From: an uncultured Collinsella sp.
GTDB taxonomy: Bacteria > Actinomycetota > Coriobacteriia > Coriobacteriales > Coriobacteriaceae
Direction: 5' to 3'
DNA length: 64,000 nucleotides
Assembly: GCA_902495545.1 (NCBI GenBank)
Contig: CABUXM010000001.1
Span: 1 to 64,000, forward strand
Shown: positions 17,853 to 26,612 of the stretch, one piece after another
Layout of the letters: each line of letters opens with the position of its first letter
How positions within the stretch are numbered: position 1 is the stretch's first letter
Notes under the pieces: model-generated
What the model saw: only the letters and a program-made list of their open reading frames with translations
The model's database searches: none
Told to the model about the DNA's origin: nothing
Program-made: the position numbers and the translations under genes

Positions 17853-17890
17853 TTGCATCAAACTGAAATTGCAACTAGAATATAGTTGCA
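17853..17890 (+). promoter_or_regulatory. Promoter and operator of hicAB
   Basis: -35 TTGCAT (17853) and -10 TAGAAT (17876) are 17 bases apart. The palindrome TGCAACTA-N5-TAGTTGCA at 17870-17890 overlaps the -10, a typical antitoxin binding site. Upstream, ACTTGTTCTATA (17814) and ACATGTTCTATA (17831) form a direct repeat. Confidence 0.7.
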
Positions 17891-17904
17891 GAATGTGAGG
17901 CGGG

Positions 17905-18168
17905 ATGACTCGATCCGATAAACTCATCGCCCAGCTGCTTAGCTGTCCTTCAACGTATAGATTCGCTGACTTTCTTAAAGTTATGGCTTCATATGGCTTT
18001 GAAATGGACCGCAAAGGCAAGACATCCGGATCGCGCGTTCGCTTCTACAGGCCATCAGATGGCAGGATGTTCGTAATGCACGCGCCTCATCCATCTGACG
18101 AATTGACAGCGGGGACCATTCGAAACATCGTTCGCTTTCTGCAAGATGTCGGAGGTAGTCATGAGTAA
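17905..18168 (+). CDS. hicA: HicA-family toxin (mRNA interferase)
   Basis: An 87-residue protein with a dsRBD-like fold. The start TRSDKLIAQLLSCPSTYRFADFL and the later GSRVRFYRPSDGRMFVMHAPHP carry the conserved catalytic histidine region (HAPHP). It is expected to cleave mRNA during stress unless bound by HicB. It overlaps hicB by 8 bases. Confidence 0.9.
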   Translation: MTRSDKLIAQLLSCPSTYRFADFLKVMASYGFEMDRKGKTSGSRVRFYRPSDGRMFVMHAPHPSDELTAGTIRNIVRFLQDVGGSHE

Positions 18169-18490
18169 CGTTTTGGCATACAAGGGCTATTTCGCCCCGG
18201 TCGAGTTCGATGCCGAACAGCATGTGCTAACAGGTATGGTCGCCGGCATTAGGGACGCAATCGTATTTGAAGGCTCCACGGCCAAAGAAGTGGAGCAATG
18301 CTTCCACGACGCCGTCGACGATTACCTTGAGTTTTGCGCCGAGAAGGGCAAGGAACCCGAGCGGGCTTTTAAGGGCTCGTTCAACGTAAGAACGGGCTCT
18401 GAGCTCCACAAGCAAGCAGCGCTGGCAGCGGCAAAGAAGGGTGAGTCACTCAATAAGTTTGTGACTGAAGCGATCGCTGCGGCGCTGTGA
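18161..18490 (+). CDS. hicB: HicB-family antitoxin
   Basis: A 109-residue partner of HicA. The N-terminal half (YFAPVEFDAEQHVLTGMVAGI, EGSTAKEVEQCFHDAVDDYLEFC) is the partly degraded RNase H-like HicB fold. The C-terminal half (KQAALAAAKKGESLNKFVTEAI) is a ribbon-helix-helix DNA-binding part that can autoregulate the operon. GGAGG precedes the ATG at 18161; an upstream in-frame ATG has no such site. Confidence 0.9.
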   Translation: MSNVLAYKGYFAPVEFDAEQHVLTGMVAGIRDAIVFEGSTAKEVEQCFHDAVDDYLEFCAEKGKEPERAFKGSFNVRTGSELHKQAALAAAKKGESLNKFVTEAIAAAL

Positions 18491-18502
18491 AGCCAACGTC
18501 GA

Positions 18503-18594
18503 GTCGAAGCCGCCACAAAGGGCGCCTTTGTGGCGGCTTCGACGTTTGCCCAGATAAAACCTGCCAAAATAAACCTGTCACTTTTTGGCAGGTT
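18503..18594 (+). repeat. Dispersed hairpin-plus-tail element R1, copy 1
   Basis: A perfect 19-bp hairpin (18503-18543, loop GCG) is followed by the R1 tail GTTTGCCCAGATAAAACC and a second hairpin with arms CCTGCCAAA / TTTGGCAGG to 18594. It lies between hicB and the cyclo-ligase gene. Confidence 0.8.
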
Positions 18595-18611
18595 TGCCAG
18601 AGGAGGTTGGG

Positions 18612-19208
18612 ATGGACAAGGCTGAGTTGCGGCGGGCGGTGATTGCCCAGCGCGATGCTCTTGATTTGGACTTGCGGGCGGCGAAGTCTGCTGATATCTG
18701 TGCGCGGCTTGTTGAGCTGTTGGATCGCTCGGATTCCGCGGCGCCGCACACCGTTGCCGTCTACGCCGCGATGGGTTCCGAGGCAGACCCTGCCACGTTT
18801 GCCGTCACGGCCGCCAAACGTGGCTGGCGCGTGACCTATCCGTGCATGCTCTCGGCAATTGATGCCGCAGCTTGTGGCCAGCGCATGTGCATGCGGGCAG
18901 TTGCCGCCGACGATGCGTCCGCGGCTCCGTTTATCGCCCACCCCGCGCGGGCCTTCGCGGCCACGGACATCGACAGCGACCGTTTCCCCATCGTGCCTGC
19001 CGAAGCACTCGACATGATCGTCGTGCCGCTCGTGGCCTTCGACCAAACCGGCGCGCGCCTGGGCTACGGCGGCGGTTGTTACGACCGCTACCTGCCTATG
19101 CTCTCGCCCGCATGCCAAATCATCGGCATCGCCTTTGACGAGCAGCACGTCGACCACGTTCCCACCGACGCCCACGACCTGCCGCTACCCCACATCATCA
19201 GCGCCTAA
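18612..19208 (+). CDS. 5-formyltetrahydrofolate cyclo-ligase
   Basis: About 198 residues. It converts 5-formyl-THF to 5,10-methenyl-THF with ATP in one-carbon metabolism. The signature GARLGYGGGCYDRYLP matches the family motif, and VVPLVAFD precedes it. The start at 18612 follows AGGAGG by 5 bases; the frame extends 27 bases further upstream into the R1 repeat. Confidence 0.9.
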   Translation: MDKAELRRAVIAQRDALDLDLRAAKSADICARLVELLDRSDSAAPHTVAVYAAMGSEADPATFAVTAAKRGWRVTYPCMLSAIDAAACGQRMCMRAVAADDASAAPFIAHPARAFAATDIDSDRFPIVPAEALDMIVVPLVAFDQTGARLGYGGGCYDRYLPMLSPACQIIGIAFDEQHVDHVPTDAHDLPLPHIISA

Positions 19209-19250
19209 CCGCTGCCACATCAGCCACGGCTACAGCAGTACCGTCGCAGC

Positions 19251-20177
19251 CTAGTGCTCCTCGCCGGCGCGGGCCAGGTCGTAGGGCGTGGTCTGATAGA
19301 CGTAGTAGTTGAGCCAGTTGGTGTAGAACAGCTGAGCCTGGCTGCGCCAGACGTTGCGCGGCTCGGCGGTGGGGTCGTCGCCCGGGAAGTAATGCGCCGG
19401 CACCTGAGGATTGAGGCCGCGCTTCACGTCGCGCTCGTACTCCAGGCGCAGCGTGTCGGTATCGTACTCGGGGTGGCCAAATACAAAGAAGCGGCGGCTG
19501 TCGGTCGACTTGACGATGTACAGGCCAACCTCGTCAGACACGGCCACAACCTCAAGCTGCGGCTCGGCCTCCACATCCTCGCGGCGCACATCGGTGTTGC
19601 GCGAATGCACGGCATAGAAACGGTCGTCAAAGCCGCGGACCAGCGGGCTTTGCGGCTTCACCAGATAATGCTCAAATACGCCACTCGCCTTTGCCGGTAG
19701 GTCGTACTTCTGGATACCGTAATGATGGTACAAACCGGCCTGCGCGCCCCAACAAATGTGCAGCGTGGAGTGCACGTGCGTGGTGGACCAATCCATGATC
19801 TGGCAGAGCTCGGGCCAGTAGTCGACCTCCTCGAACGGCATCTGCTCCACCGGCGCGCCCGTGATAATCAGGCCGTCGTAGTGGATGTCGCGGATGTCGT
19901 CGAACGTGCGGTAAAACGTCTCCAGGTGGCCGGCACTCACGTGCGTGGCTTCGTGCGTTTTGGTGCGCAGCAGGTCCACCTCCACCTGCAGCGGCGTGTT
20001 GGAGAGCTTGCGCATGATCTGCGTCTCGGTGGCGATCTTGGTGGGCATGAGGTTGAGGATGAGCACGCGCAGCGGACGGATGTCCTGGTGCAGCGCGCGG
20101 TACTCGGTCATGACAAAGATGTTCTCGCTCTCGAGCTGCGCGGCGGCAGGGAGGGCGTCGGGGATGCGAATGGGCAT
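19251..20177 (-). CDS. metA: Homoserine O-acyltransferase, predicted acetyl-CoA-specific
   Basis: A 308-residue cytosolic enzyme of the MetA family that acylates homoserine for methionine synthesis. The catalytic cysteine is Cys142 in [11 protein letters not shown]. Residue 111 is glutamate ([16 protein letters not shown]); within MetA, Glu at 111 goes with acetyl-CoA use and Gly with succinyl-CoA, so homoserine O-acetyltransferase activity is predicted although MetA is usually annotated as succinyltransferase. AGGAGC precedes the ATG. Single gene with no methionine neighbours. Confidence 0.93.
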   Translation of the reverse strand: MPIRIPDALPAAAQLESENIFVMTEYRALHQDIRPLRVLILNLMPTKIATETQIMRKLSNTPLQVEVDLLRTKTHEATHVSAGHLETFYRTFDDIRDIHYDGLIITGAPVEQMPFEEVDYWPELCQIMDWSTTHVHSTLHICWGAQAGLYHHYGIQKYDLPAKASGVFEHYLVKPQSPLVRGFDDRFYAVHSRNTDVRREDVEAEPQLEVVAVSDEVGLYIVKSTDSRRFFVFGHPEYDTDTLRLEYERDVKRGLNPQVPAHYFPGDDPTAEPRNVWRSQAQLFYTNWLNYYVYQTTPYDLARAGEEH

Positions 20178-20387
20178 GGATGCTCCTTACGAGTCAGTTG
20201 CAGCTATGGTACAACGACCGGCCCCGTCCGCGCGAGTACATCGCCCGGCGACGCCGTCAGCGGCCCAAATCACTCCAAAAGTAGAGATTAAGGCATGCCC
20301 AAAAATCTATGGCGCTTTAGCCTAGCAAAGTGGCAGCAGGACGCTACAATGGTTCGACGCGAAAAACTCGGCCGAAAGGATACATAT

Positions 20388-21365
20388 ATGTACCAGACGC
20401 GTAAGATCGGTGTGGTCGGCCAGGGCCACGTAGGAGCACATGTCGCCAACAGTCTGCTCATGCAGGGCATTGCCGATGAGCTGTACCTGTGTGATATCAA
20501 CGAGGCCAAAGTGACGTCCGAGGTCCAGGACCTGCGTGACTCCCTTTCGTTTGTCCCGTACAACACCAAGATCGTCAACTGCTACGACCACTACGAGGAG
20601 CTTGCCTGCTGCGACGTTATCGTCAACGCCGCCGGCAAGGTCGCGCTCGCTGCTGGCAACCGCGACGGCGAGCTGTTCTTTACCACCGACGCCGCCCGCA
20701 CCTTTGCCAAGCGCATCGTCGACGCCGGCTTCGACGGCATCTTCGTGAGCATCTCCAACCCCTGCGACGTTGTGTGCACCGAGCTGTGGCACCTGACCGG
20801 CTACGATCCCAAGAAGATCATCGGCTCGGGCTGCGGCCTGGACTCCGCCCGCCTGCGCACCGAGATCTCCAAGAAGGTCGGCGTGAGCCCCAAGTCCATC
20901 GACGCCTACATGATCGGCGAGCACGGCTTTAGCCAGCTTGCCGCCTTTAAGTCCGCGACCATCGCCGGTAAGAGCCTCAACGAACTTCAGGCCGAGAACC
21001 CCGACAAGTATGCCTTCGACCACATGGAGGTCGAGGAGCTCGCACGCAAGGGCGGCTATGTAACCTACCAGGGCAAACAGTGCACCGAGTACGCCGTCGC
21101 CAACTCCGCCGCGCGCGTTTGCGCCGCTGTGCTGCATAACGAGCATGCCGTGCTTTCGGCCTCTACGCTTATGACCGGCCAGTATGGCGAGGAGGGCATC
21201 TTCACCTCCCTGCCGTGCGTGATCGGTGCCAAGGGCGTCGAGGAGGTCTACACGCTCGACCTGTCCGAGCACGAGCTCGAGGGCTTCCACAAGAGCTGCC
21301 AGCACATTCGTGACAACATCGCCCAGCTCGACTGGTGGGATGCCGAGGCCTACGACGCCAAGTAA
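20388..21365 (+). CDS. Lactate/malate dehydrogenase family L-2-hydroxyacid dehydrogenase
   Basis: About 325 residues. The N-terminal Rossmann motif GQGHVG (residues 11-16) binds NAD, and the catalytic His179 lies in MIGEHGFSQ. Arg residues in DSARLR fit the substrate carboxylate site. The active-site loop region (AAGNRDGELFFTTD) differs from standard LDH, so L-2-hydroxyisocaproate-type or related specificity is possible. GAAAGGA precedes the ATG at 20388; an open frame extends upstream without support. Confidence 0.87.
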   Translation: MYQTRKIGVVGQGHVGAHVANSLLMQGIADELYLCDINEAKVTSEVQDLRDSLSFVPYNTKIVNCYDHYEELACCDVIVNAAGKVALAAGNRDGELFFTTDAARTFAKRIVDAGFDGIFVSISNPCDVVCTELWHLTGYDPKKIIGSGCGLDSARLRTEISKKVGVSPKSIDAYMIGEHGFSQLAAFKSATIAGKSLNELQAENPDKYAFDHMEVEELARKGGYVTYQGKQCTEYAVANSAARVCAAVLHNEHAVLSASTLMTGQYGEEGIFTSLPCVIGAKGVEEVYTLDLSEHELEGFHKSCQHIRDNIAQLDWWDAEAYDAK

Positions 21366-21408
21366 GCGTCGGTTGCCGCGACACCTCGCTCATACGGACG
21401 CCATGCAA

Positions 21409-21449
21409 AGCGGGCCGTGCCGGAAATCCCCGGCACGGCCCGCTTTTTG
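21409..21449 (+). terminator. Terminator of the dehydrogenase gene
   Basis: AGCGGGCCGTGCCGG / CCGGCACGGCCCGCT stem followed by TTTT. Confidence 0.92.
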
Positions 21450-21497
21450 ACTCACACGGCACGCTTGCGAATCGAAGGTGAATGCTTTTCCCGTTAC

Positions 21498-22466
21498 TTA
21501 GTACTGCTCGATGCCCATGTAGCGACGAACCTCGGGGCTGTGATCGAACACCTTGCCGCGTGCGGCGCGCAGCTCGCAGCTCATGTTGTAGAAGAAGATC
21601 GGCTCCAGGTACGAACGCACGCTGGCGGGCACCTCGCCTACGCCATACTCGAGCGCGTCGAGCACCATGATCGTGTCGGTGTGCGTGTTGAGGAACGCCA
21701 GCGCGCGCTCCTCCATGGGGCGGCACTCGCCCGATCCGAGCTGCACAAAGTAGAACACGCCGGGCTCGGTAGCCTCGAAAGGACCGTGGAAATACTCGCC
21801 GGAGTGGATGTAGCAGCAGTGCTGCCATTGCATCTCCATGAGCGAGCAGATGGCCATGGCGTAGGTCTGGCTAAAGTTGGGACCGGATCCCAAGATGTAG
21901 AAGAACTTGTGCTGCTGGCAGAGCTCGGCAAAACGGGCGCCCAGCTCGGCGTTGACCTTCTCGCGCGCGGCGGGCAGCAGCGCGTCCATCTGCTTAAGGC
22001 CTTCATACATGTCGGCGAGCGCCTCGTAACCCTCCTGCTGGTCGAGCAACTCGGCGGCGATCAGAGCGCCGATGCCCTGCGGCACCTCGGCCTGTGACAC
22101 GCCCTCGCCCCACGGATAGACCCAGGTGGTCCACTTGCCGTTATCGATCTTGCAGCTCTCGCAGTCGGTGAGGGCAACGACCTCGGCACCGGCTGCCAGC
22201 GCCATCTCGCAGCCGTCAACGACCTCCTGCGTGTTGCCGCTGTGGCTGCAGGCAATAACGAGCGACTTCCCGCCAAGGCTCTTGGGAGCCATCAGGCAAA
22301 ACTCGCGTGCCGTGTAGACCGTCGAGGTAAACGTGGTGGCCTCGCGCTTGAGCAGCTCGTTGGCCGGCATCAGGTCGATCATCGAACCGCCACAAGCGAT
22401 CCAAAAGACGTTCTCGACCTTGCCCTTGCGCTCGATGATTTCCTGAACCAGATCATGTGCGTTCAT
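21498..22466 (-). CDS. SIS-domain sugar-phosphate deglycase/isomerase (FrlB-like)
   Basis: A 322-residue cytosolic protein with two SIS domains: FWIACGGSMIDL near residue 21, ACSHSGNTQEV near 70 and HSGEYFHGPFE near 205. It ends RRYMGIEQY. It has no PTS genes of its own; the downstream-reading GntR gene at 22611 is its likely regulator. It probably handles a phosphorylated sugar-amine delivered by one of the two PTS loci, by analogy to fructose-lysine and glucose-lysine deglycases; the substrate is not determinable here. Confidence 0.8.
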   Translation of the reverse strand: MNAHDLVQEIIERKGKVENVFWIACGGSMIDLMPANELLKREATTFTSTVYTAREFCLMAPKSLGGKSLVIACSHSGNTQEVVDGCEMALAAGAEVVALTDCESCKIDNGKWTTWVYPWGEGVSQAEVPQGIGALIAAELLDQQEGYEALADMYEGLKQMDALLPAAREKVNAELGARFAELCQQHKFFYILGSGPNFSQTYAMAICSLMEMQWQHCCYIHSGEYFHGPFEATEPGVFYFVQLGSGECRPMEERALAFLNTHTDTIMVLDALEYGVGEVPASVRSYLEPIFFYNMSCELRAARGKVFDHSPEVRRYMGIEQY

Positions 22467-22522
22467 GCTGATGCTCCTCCTTGTGGGGCGGCTTTGAACG
22501 ACGACAGCTCGTACCTGCTGTC

Positions 22523-22601
22523 GTTCTATGTTGTCCTATTTATAGCACGTGCAACAACGCCCGTGAAGTCATCTCGGCAAATTTGTTCTATGTTGTTCTA
22601 T
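22523..22601. promoter_or_regulatory. Two operator-like direct repeats upstream of the SIS gene
   Basis: GTTCTATGTTGTCCTAT (22523-22539) and GTTCTATGTTGTTCTAT (22585-22601) differ at one base. They lie between the GntR stop and the SIS start, in the expected promoter of the SIS gene, and are probable binding sites of the GntR protein encoded next to them. Confidence 0.6.
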
Positions 22602-22610
22602 CTGTGGACG

Positions 22611-23366
22611 TTAGATGTCGAAGACGTAGCGCGAGCCCACGATCTTTTGGCGGCCGAGCAGTAGAGGGCGCCCGCCGGCGTCGGTAAAGTAGGCCTCCAT
22701 ATAGAAGAGCGGCTCGCCGACCGGCACCTCCAGCAGCGGGGCCGTCTGAGCATCGGCAAGCGCAATCTCCACGGTGCAGGGGTCGGACTTGAGCGGCGCG
22801 CGACCCGAATGCTCGGCAACGAGCGCAAAGATTGAGTTATCGGTGAGGTCCTCGTCGGCCAGCGTCTGCAGGTAGGGATGGTCGGCGAGCACAAAGGCGT
22901 TGTTCTCGAGCATGACGGGGATGCCATCGGCCGTGCGCACGCGCTCGACCACGATAAGCTCGCAGCCGGGCTCCACGCCAAAGAACGCCGCATCCTCGTG
23001 CGTCGCCGCGACCACCGTGCGCGACACCAGACGCGCACCCGGCACCATGTCGTTGGCAGCACAACCCTCAGTAAAGCTCTGGACGTCACCCTTCTGGCGA
23101 ATCTTGCGTTTGAGCTTGGGGGCGCACACAAAGGTGCCCCTCCCCTGCTGGCGGTTGAGATACCCCGCACGCGACAGCTCCTCGATGGCACGGCGCACGG
23201 TGATGCGCCCCACGCCGTAGGACTTCGCGAGCTCCATCTCGGCAGGAATGCGCGAGCCGGCCACGTACACGCCGCGCGCGATCTCGCCCTTTAGGTCGTC
23301 CATGACCTGCTGGTACAGCGGCACGGCGGGCACGTCAGTGCGGTCGGTTTTATCGTCGAATGCCAT
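22611..23366 (-). CDS. GntR/HutC-family (UTRA) transcriptional regulator
   Basis: 251 residues. A winged helix (VPLYQQVMDDLKGEIARGVYV, YGVGRITVRRAIEELSRAGYL, QGRGTFV) and a UTRA effector domain. It is paralogous to the regulator at 25673 (shared RITVRRA.EEL, QQGRGTFV and GSRYV ends). It follows recQ with a 2-base gap but is next to the SIS gene it likely controls. Confidence 0.88.
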   Translation of the reverse strand: MAFDDKTDRTDVPAVPLYQQVMDDLKGEIARGVYVAGSRIPAEMELAKSYGVGRITVRRAIEELSRAGYLNRQQGRGTFVCAPKLKRKIRQKGDVQSFTEGCAANDMVPGARLVSRTVVAATHEDAAFFGVEPGCELIVVERVRTADGIPVMLENNAFVLADHPYLQTLADEDLTDNSIFALVAEHSGRAPLKSDPCTVEIALADAQTAPLLEVPVGEPLFYMEAYFTDAGGRPLLLGRQKIVGSRYVFDI

Positions 23367-23368
23367 CG

Positions 23369-25351
23369 TTACGCTCCATCCCGCGCATGCTCGGACTCAA
23401 ATTCTTCAATCGCCGCCATAAACTGCTCGCCAAAGGCGTCGGCTTTTTTCTCGCCAATGCCGTTGACCTGGATCAGCTCCTCGCGCGTCTGCGGACGCAG
23501 GCGGCACAGGCCGCGCAGGGCCTTGTCGGAAAAGACCATATACGGCGCCATCTCCAGCTCGGTCGAGATCTCCTTGCGGAGGGCACGCAGGCGCTCGAAC
23601 AGCTCGGCATCGTCGCCAACGCGCGGGCGCTGATCCAGCTCGGCCTCCTCGCGCAGCAGATCGACGGCGCGGCGGGCGCGGGCCGAGGCCTTGAGCTTGG
23701 ACGCGCGACGCTTAACGGTAAAGACGAACGCCTCGTCCTCGACCTCGCCGGCACGCGGACCCAGTCCCACGACCGGGTACTGCCCCTGCGAGGTGGCCAA
23801 ATAACCGCGACCGCACAGCTGGCCGATGATGTCCTTGATGCGCCCGACCGATTCGCTCGACAGCTCACCGTAGCCGCGGTCCTCGTCCAGATGCATCTGG
23901 CGAATGCGCTCGGTGTTGCCGCCGTGGAGCACGTCGGCGATCAGCGACTTGCCAAAGCGCATGGGACGCGTGGCCACATAGCGCACGGTGGCGCGGGCCA
24001 TATCGGTGACGTCCTCGACCTCGAACTGCGTGAGGCAGTTGCTGCAGTTGCCACAGCCCTCGGCCTCGTCCGTAGCGGCGCTGCCCGTACCGGCCGAAGC
24101 AGCATGCTCGGCCGCGGCCTCGTCGCCAAAGTAGCGCAGCATGTATTCGCGCAGACAGCCGGTGGTATTGCAGTAGCCCTCCATCTGGCTGAGCAGACGA
24201 TATCGATTCTGGAGCGCCCACGCGCGCTGCTCGTCGTCGAGCGCCTCATCGGCAGCATCGCCGCGGTCGATCAGAAAGCGGCGCATGCGAAAATCGTTGC
24301 CGTTCCACAGCAGGTGGCAGCTGGCCGGGTCGCCATCGCGGCCGGCGCGGCCCGCCTCCTGGTAGTAGGCCTCGATGCTCTCGGGCACGTTGTTGTGAAT
24401 CACGTAGCGCACGTTGGGCTTGTCGATGCCCATGCCAAAGGCGTTGGTGGCAACCATCACCTGGATATCGTCGTCGATAAAGGCGCGCTGGCTATGGCGA
24501 CGGGCGTCGTTGCCCATGCCTGCATGGTAGCGGCCAACGCGAATGCCGCTGGGACCCAGTGCCTCGACAAGCTCGCCTGCCAGCGCATCGACTGTCTTGC
24601 GGGTCGAGCAATACACGATGCCGCTCTCGCTCGAATGCGCGATCACATAGTCACGCACCCACGCGGCCTTGGCCTTGTCGCCCATCTCCTCGCAGCCAAA
24701 GTAGAGGTTCTTGCGATCGAAACCCGTCACCACCGTCGCGGGGTTTTGCAGGCCGAGCATCTGCTGAATGTCCGCGCGCACGCGCTCGGTCGCCGTAGCG
24801 GTAAAGGCCGCCACGATGGGGCGCTGCGGCAGGGAATCGATGAACTCGCGAATCTGCAGGTAGGCGGGGCGGAAATCCTGGCCCCACTGGCTCACGCAGT
24901 GGGCCTCGTCAATGGCCACGAGCGGCACGCCAATGCCGCCGTCCGCCGCGGCCTCCTGCGCAAAGGCTAAAAAGCGCGGCTCGAGCAGGCGCTCGGGCGC
25001 CACGTACATAAGCTGGTAGCGACCCTCGCGCGCCCGCTTGAGCACGGTGTTTTGCTGGGCTGGAGTAAGGCTGGAGTTGAGATAGCTGGGTCGCGCACCC
25101 GCCGCGAGCAACGCACGGGTCTGGTCCTCCATAAGCGACAGCAGCGGACTCACCACAAAGGTGATGCCGGGCAGCATGAGCGCGGGCACCTGGTAGCAAA
25201 TGGACTTGCCGGCGCCCGTGGGCATAACGCCCAGCGCATCGCGACCGGCAAGGATCGCATCGACCATGCGGTCCTGTCCCGGGCGAAACGAGGTGTAGCC
25301 AAAATAGGCGGCGAGCGTGTCGAGCGCCATCTGCTGCATGCTATCGGTCAT
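23369..25351 (-). CDS. recQ: ATP-dependent DNA helicase RecQ
   Basis: A 660-residue 3'-5' helicase for recombinational repair and replication-fork processing. Walker A PTGAGKS is at 44-50, the DEAH box at 148-151 is followed by CVSQWGQDFRPAY, then the RQC zinc site (CNTTGCLREYML and CGNCSNC) and a C-terminal HRDC domain (RRAL-type segment, QVNGIGEKKADAFG). TAGGAA precedes the ATG. Confidence 0.95.
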   Translation of the reverse strand: MTDSMQQMALDTLAAYFGYTSFRPGQDRMVDAILAGRDALGVMPTGAGKSICYQVPALMLPGITFVVSPLLSLMEDQTRALLAAGARPSYLNSSLTPAQQNTVLKRAREGRYQLMYVAPERLLEPRFLAFAQEAAADGGIGVPLVAIDEAHCVSQWGQDFRPAYLQIREFIDSLPQRPIVAAFTATATERVRADIQQMLGLQNPATVVTGFDRKNLYFGCEEMGDKAKAAWVRDYVIAHSSESGIVYCSTRKTVDALAGELVEALGPSGIRVGRYHAGMGNDARRHSQRAFIDDDIQVMVATNAFGMGIDKPNVRYVIHNNVPESIEAYYQEAGRAGRDGDPASCHLLWNGNDFRMRRFLIDRGDAADEALDDEQRAWALQNRYRLLSQMEGYCNTTGCLREYMLRYFGDEAAAEHAASAGTGSAATDEAEGCGNCSNCLTQFEVEDVTDMARATVRYVATRPMRFGKSLIADVLHGGNTERIRQMHLDEDRGYGELSSESVGRIKDIIGQLCGRGYLATSQGQYPVVGLGPRAGEVEDEAFVFTVKRRASKLKASARARRAVDLLREEAELDQRPRVGDDAELFERLRALRKEISTELEMAPYMVFSDKALRGLCRLRPQTREELIQVNGIGEKKADAFGEQFMAAIEEFESEHARDGA

Positions 25352-25509
25352 GGTTTCCTAACGTCCAAGTCATCTGCCGCCGATTATACGCCGCCACGCG
25401 GACCGGTGCCGCACGGCTGTCGGCCACGGGCAACGCAATCCAAAAGGAACGAGCGTGGGATTTTTGGACACTTTCCCAACGGCTAATCTCTTGACAAGCG
25501 CGCAAACGT
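25352..25509. other. Intergenic region upstream of recQ
   Basis: It must hold the recQ promoter. It also contains ACGAGCGTGGGATTTTTGG (near 25449), which resembles the GAGCGTGG repeats at 9262 and 14387. Confidence 0.4.
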
Positions 25510-25672
25510 CGCTGGTTGAGCATAAGTCAGCGAAAACGCCCCTAAGCGAGCAAGGTGACGTGAAAGAGGAGGGAAGCGTACTTCGGTACGCGACCGACGA
25601 TTGAACGTCAGATTGCCGCTTAGGGGCGTTTGCAGCGTCGAGCCGTTACGCGGTTTGGTAAAACCGCGTAAC
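25510..25672. ncRNA. Candidate structured RNA element, copy 1
   Basis: A 163-base element sharing its boundaries and internal blocks with 33835-33998. Fixed blocks include GCTGGTTGAGCATAAGTC, AAGGTGACGTGAAA, TTGAACGTCAGATTG and a terminal 12-bp hairpin GTTACGCGGTTT / AAACCGCGTAAC. Between them lie a copy-specific 15-bp stem (AACGCCCCTAAGCG with its complement) and a copy-specific hairpin closed by a CTTCGG tetraloop. It ends exactly at the stop codon of the GntR gene. Strand uncertain. Confidence 0.65.
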
Positions 25673-26392
25673 TTACATGACCATAACGTAGCGCGATCCC
25701 ACGTAGTACTGCTTACCCATCAGGACCGGCTCGCCATTGGGGCCGGTGAAGCCGGCACGTAGATTGAGCAGCGGATCGTGCGGAGCAATGCCCAACTCGG
25801 CCGCCTGCTCGGCATTGGCGCGAACGGCCTCGACCGTGCGGTAGCCAACCGAGACAATCGGCGTTCCGCCAACACGCTCGACCTCGGCAAAAATCGACTT
25901 GTCCTCAAGATCGGCCGTCAACAGCTCACGGTAGGCGTCAAACGGCACAAAGATATTCTCCTCAAAGATGGGCTCACCGTCGGCCGTACGCACGCGCTTG
26001 ATGTGCAGCAGCAGCGCGTCCTTCTGCAGACCAAAGAACTCCATCTCGTTTTGACGCGCCGGAACGATCTGGCGATCGACCACGTGTGCACCGGCCTTCA
26101 TGCCGTTGCCGGCACACAGCGCGGTAAACGTCTGCAGCGTCGAGGCGTGAAACTGGCGATTGATGTGCGGGGTGGAAACAAAGGTGCCGCGGCCCTGCTG
26201 CTTAACCAGGTAGCCATCGGAGCACAGCTCCTCGACGGCGCGGCGCACCGTAATTCGGCTCACGTCGTACTGCTCGGCTAGCTCAAGCTCGGACGGAATA
26301 CGCTCCTTGGGTGCATAAACACCTTTCTCGATCGCATCTTTGATTTCGTCATAAATCTGCTGGTAAAGCGGTGCATTTTTGGGCGCAGGCAT
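25673..26392 (-). CDS. GntR/HutC-family (UTRA) transcriptional regulator, probably of PTS locus II
   Basis: 239 residues with a winged helix (APLYQQIYDEIKDAIEKGVY, YDVSRITVRRAVEEL) and a UTRA domain. It shares a 13-base operator-like palindrome in its own upstream region with the PTS locus II promoter, which suggests it represses both. Its 3' end abuts the structured element at 25510-25672. Confidence 0.88.
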   Translation of the reverse strand: MPAPKNAPLYQQIYDEIKDAIEKGVYAPKERIPSELELAEQYDVSRITVRRAVEELCSDGYLVKQQGRGTFVSTPHINRQFHASTLQTFTALCAGNGMKAGAHVVDRQIVPARQNEMEFFGLQKDALLLHIKRVRTADGEPIFEENIFVPFDAYRELLTADLEDKSIFAEVERVGGTPIVSVGYRTVEAVRANAEQAAELGIAPHDPLLNLRAGFTGPNGEPVLMGKQYYVGSRYVMVM

Positions 26393-26429
26393 ATCTAATC
26401 ACTCTTATCGAAATATCGAAATAACTAAT

Positions 26430-26442
26430 ACGTATATAACGT
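26430..26442. promoter_or_regulatory. Operator-like palindrome upstream of GntR
   Basis: ACGTATATAACGT, 38 bases upstream of the GntR start. It matches the ACGT-N5-ACGT pattern at 32433 (ACGTCTTATACGT) and, with one arm changed, at 33706 (ACGTTATAGTCGT). Confidence 0.5.
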
Positions 26443-26486
26443 CTAGTTTCATGTTACCTCATAATGATAAAACGATACACCCTCCC

Positions 26487-26569
26487 TACCAAAAAGCGAC
26501 AGCTTCATTTTGGTAGGTTTTAACTGGGCAAACGAAGGCCTCCCGAAAGCAGCGAGGCTTTCGGGAGGC
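26487..26569 (-). repeat. R1 element, copy 3 (inverted), with variable hairpin
   Basis: The R1 tail at 26487-26534 reads on the minus strand. It is preceded on that strand by a perfect 13-bp hairpin (GCCTCCCGAAAGC, 26538-26569). It follows the YitT stop and the hairpin may end that transcript. Confidence 0.7.
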
Positions 26570-26612
26570 TCAAGCGGACAGGATTGCGCCGTGCCGGCAA
26601 AATGCCAATACC

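Noticed and set aside
23360..24970. 536-codon open frame on the plus strand
   Set aside because: Antisense to recQ; no motif and typical shadow composition.
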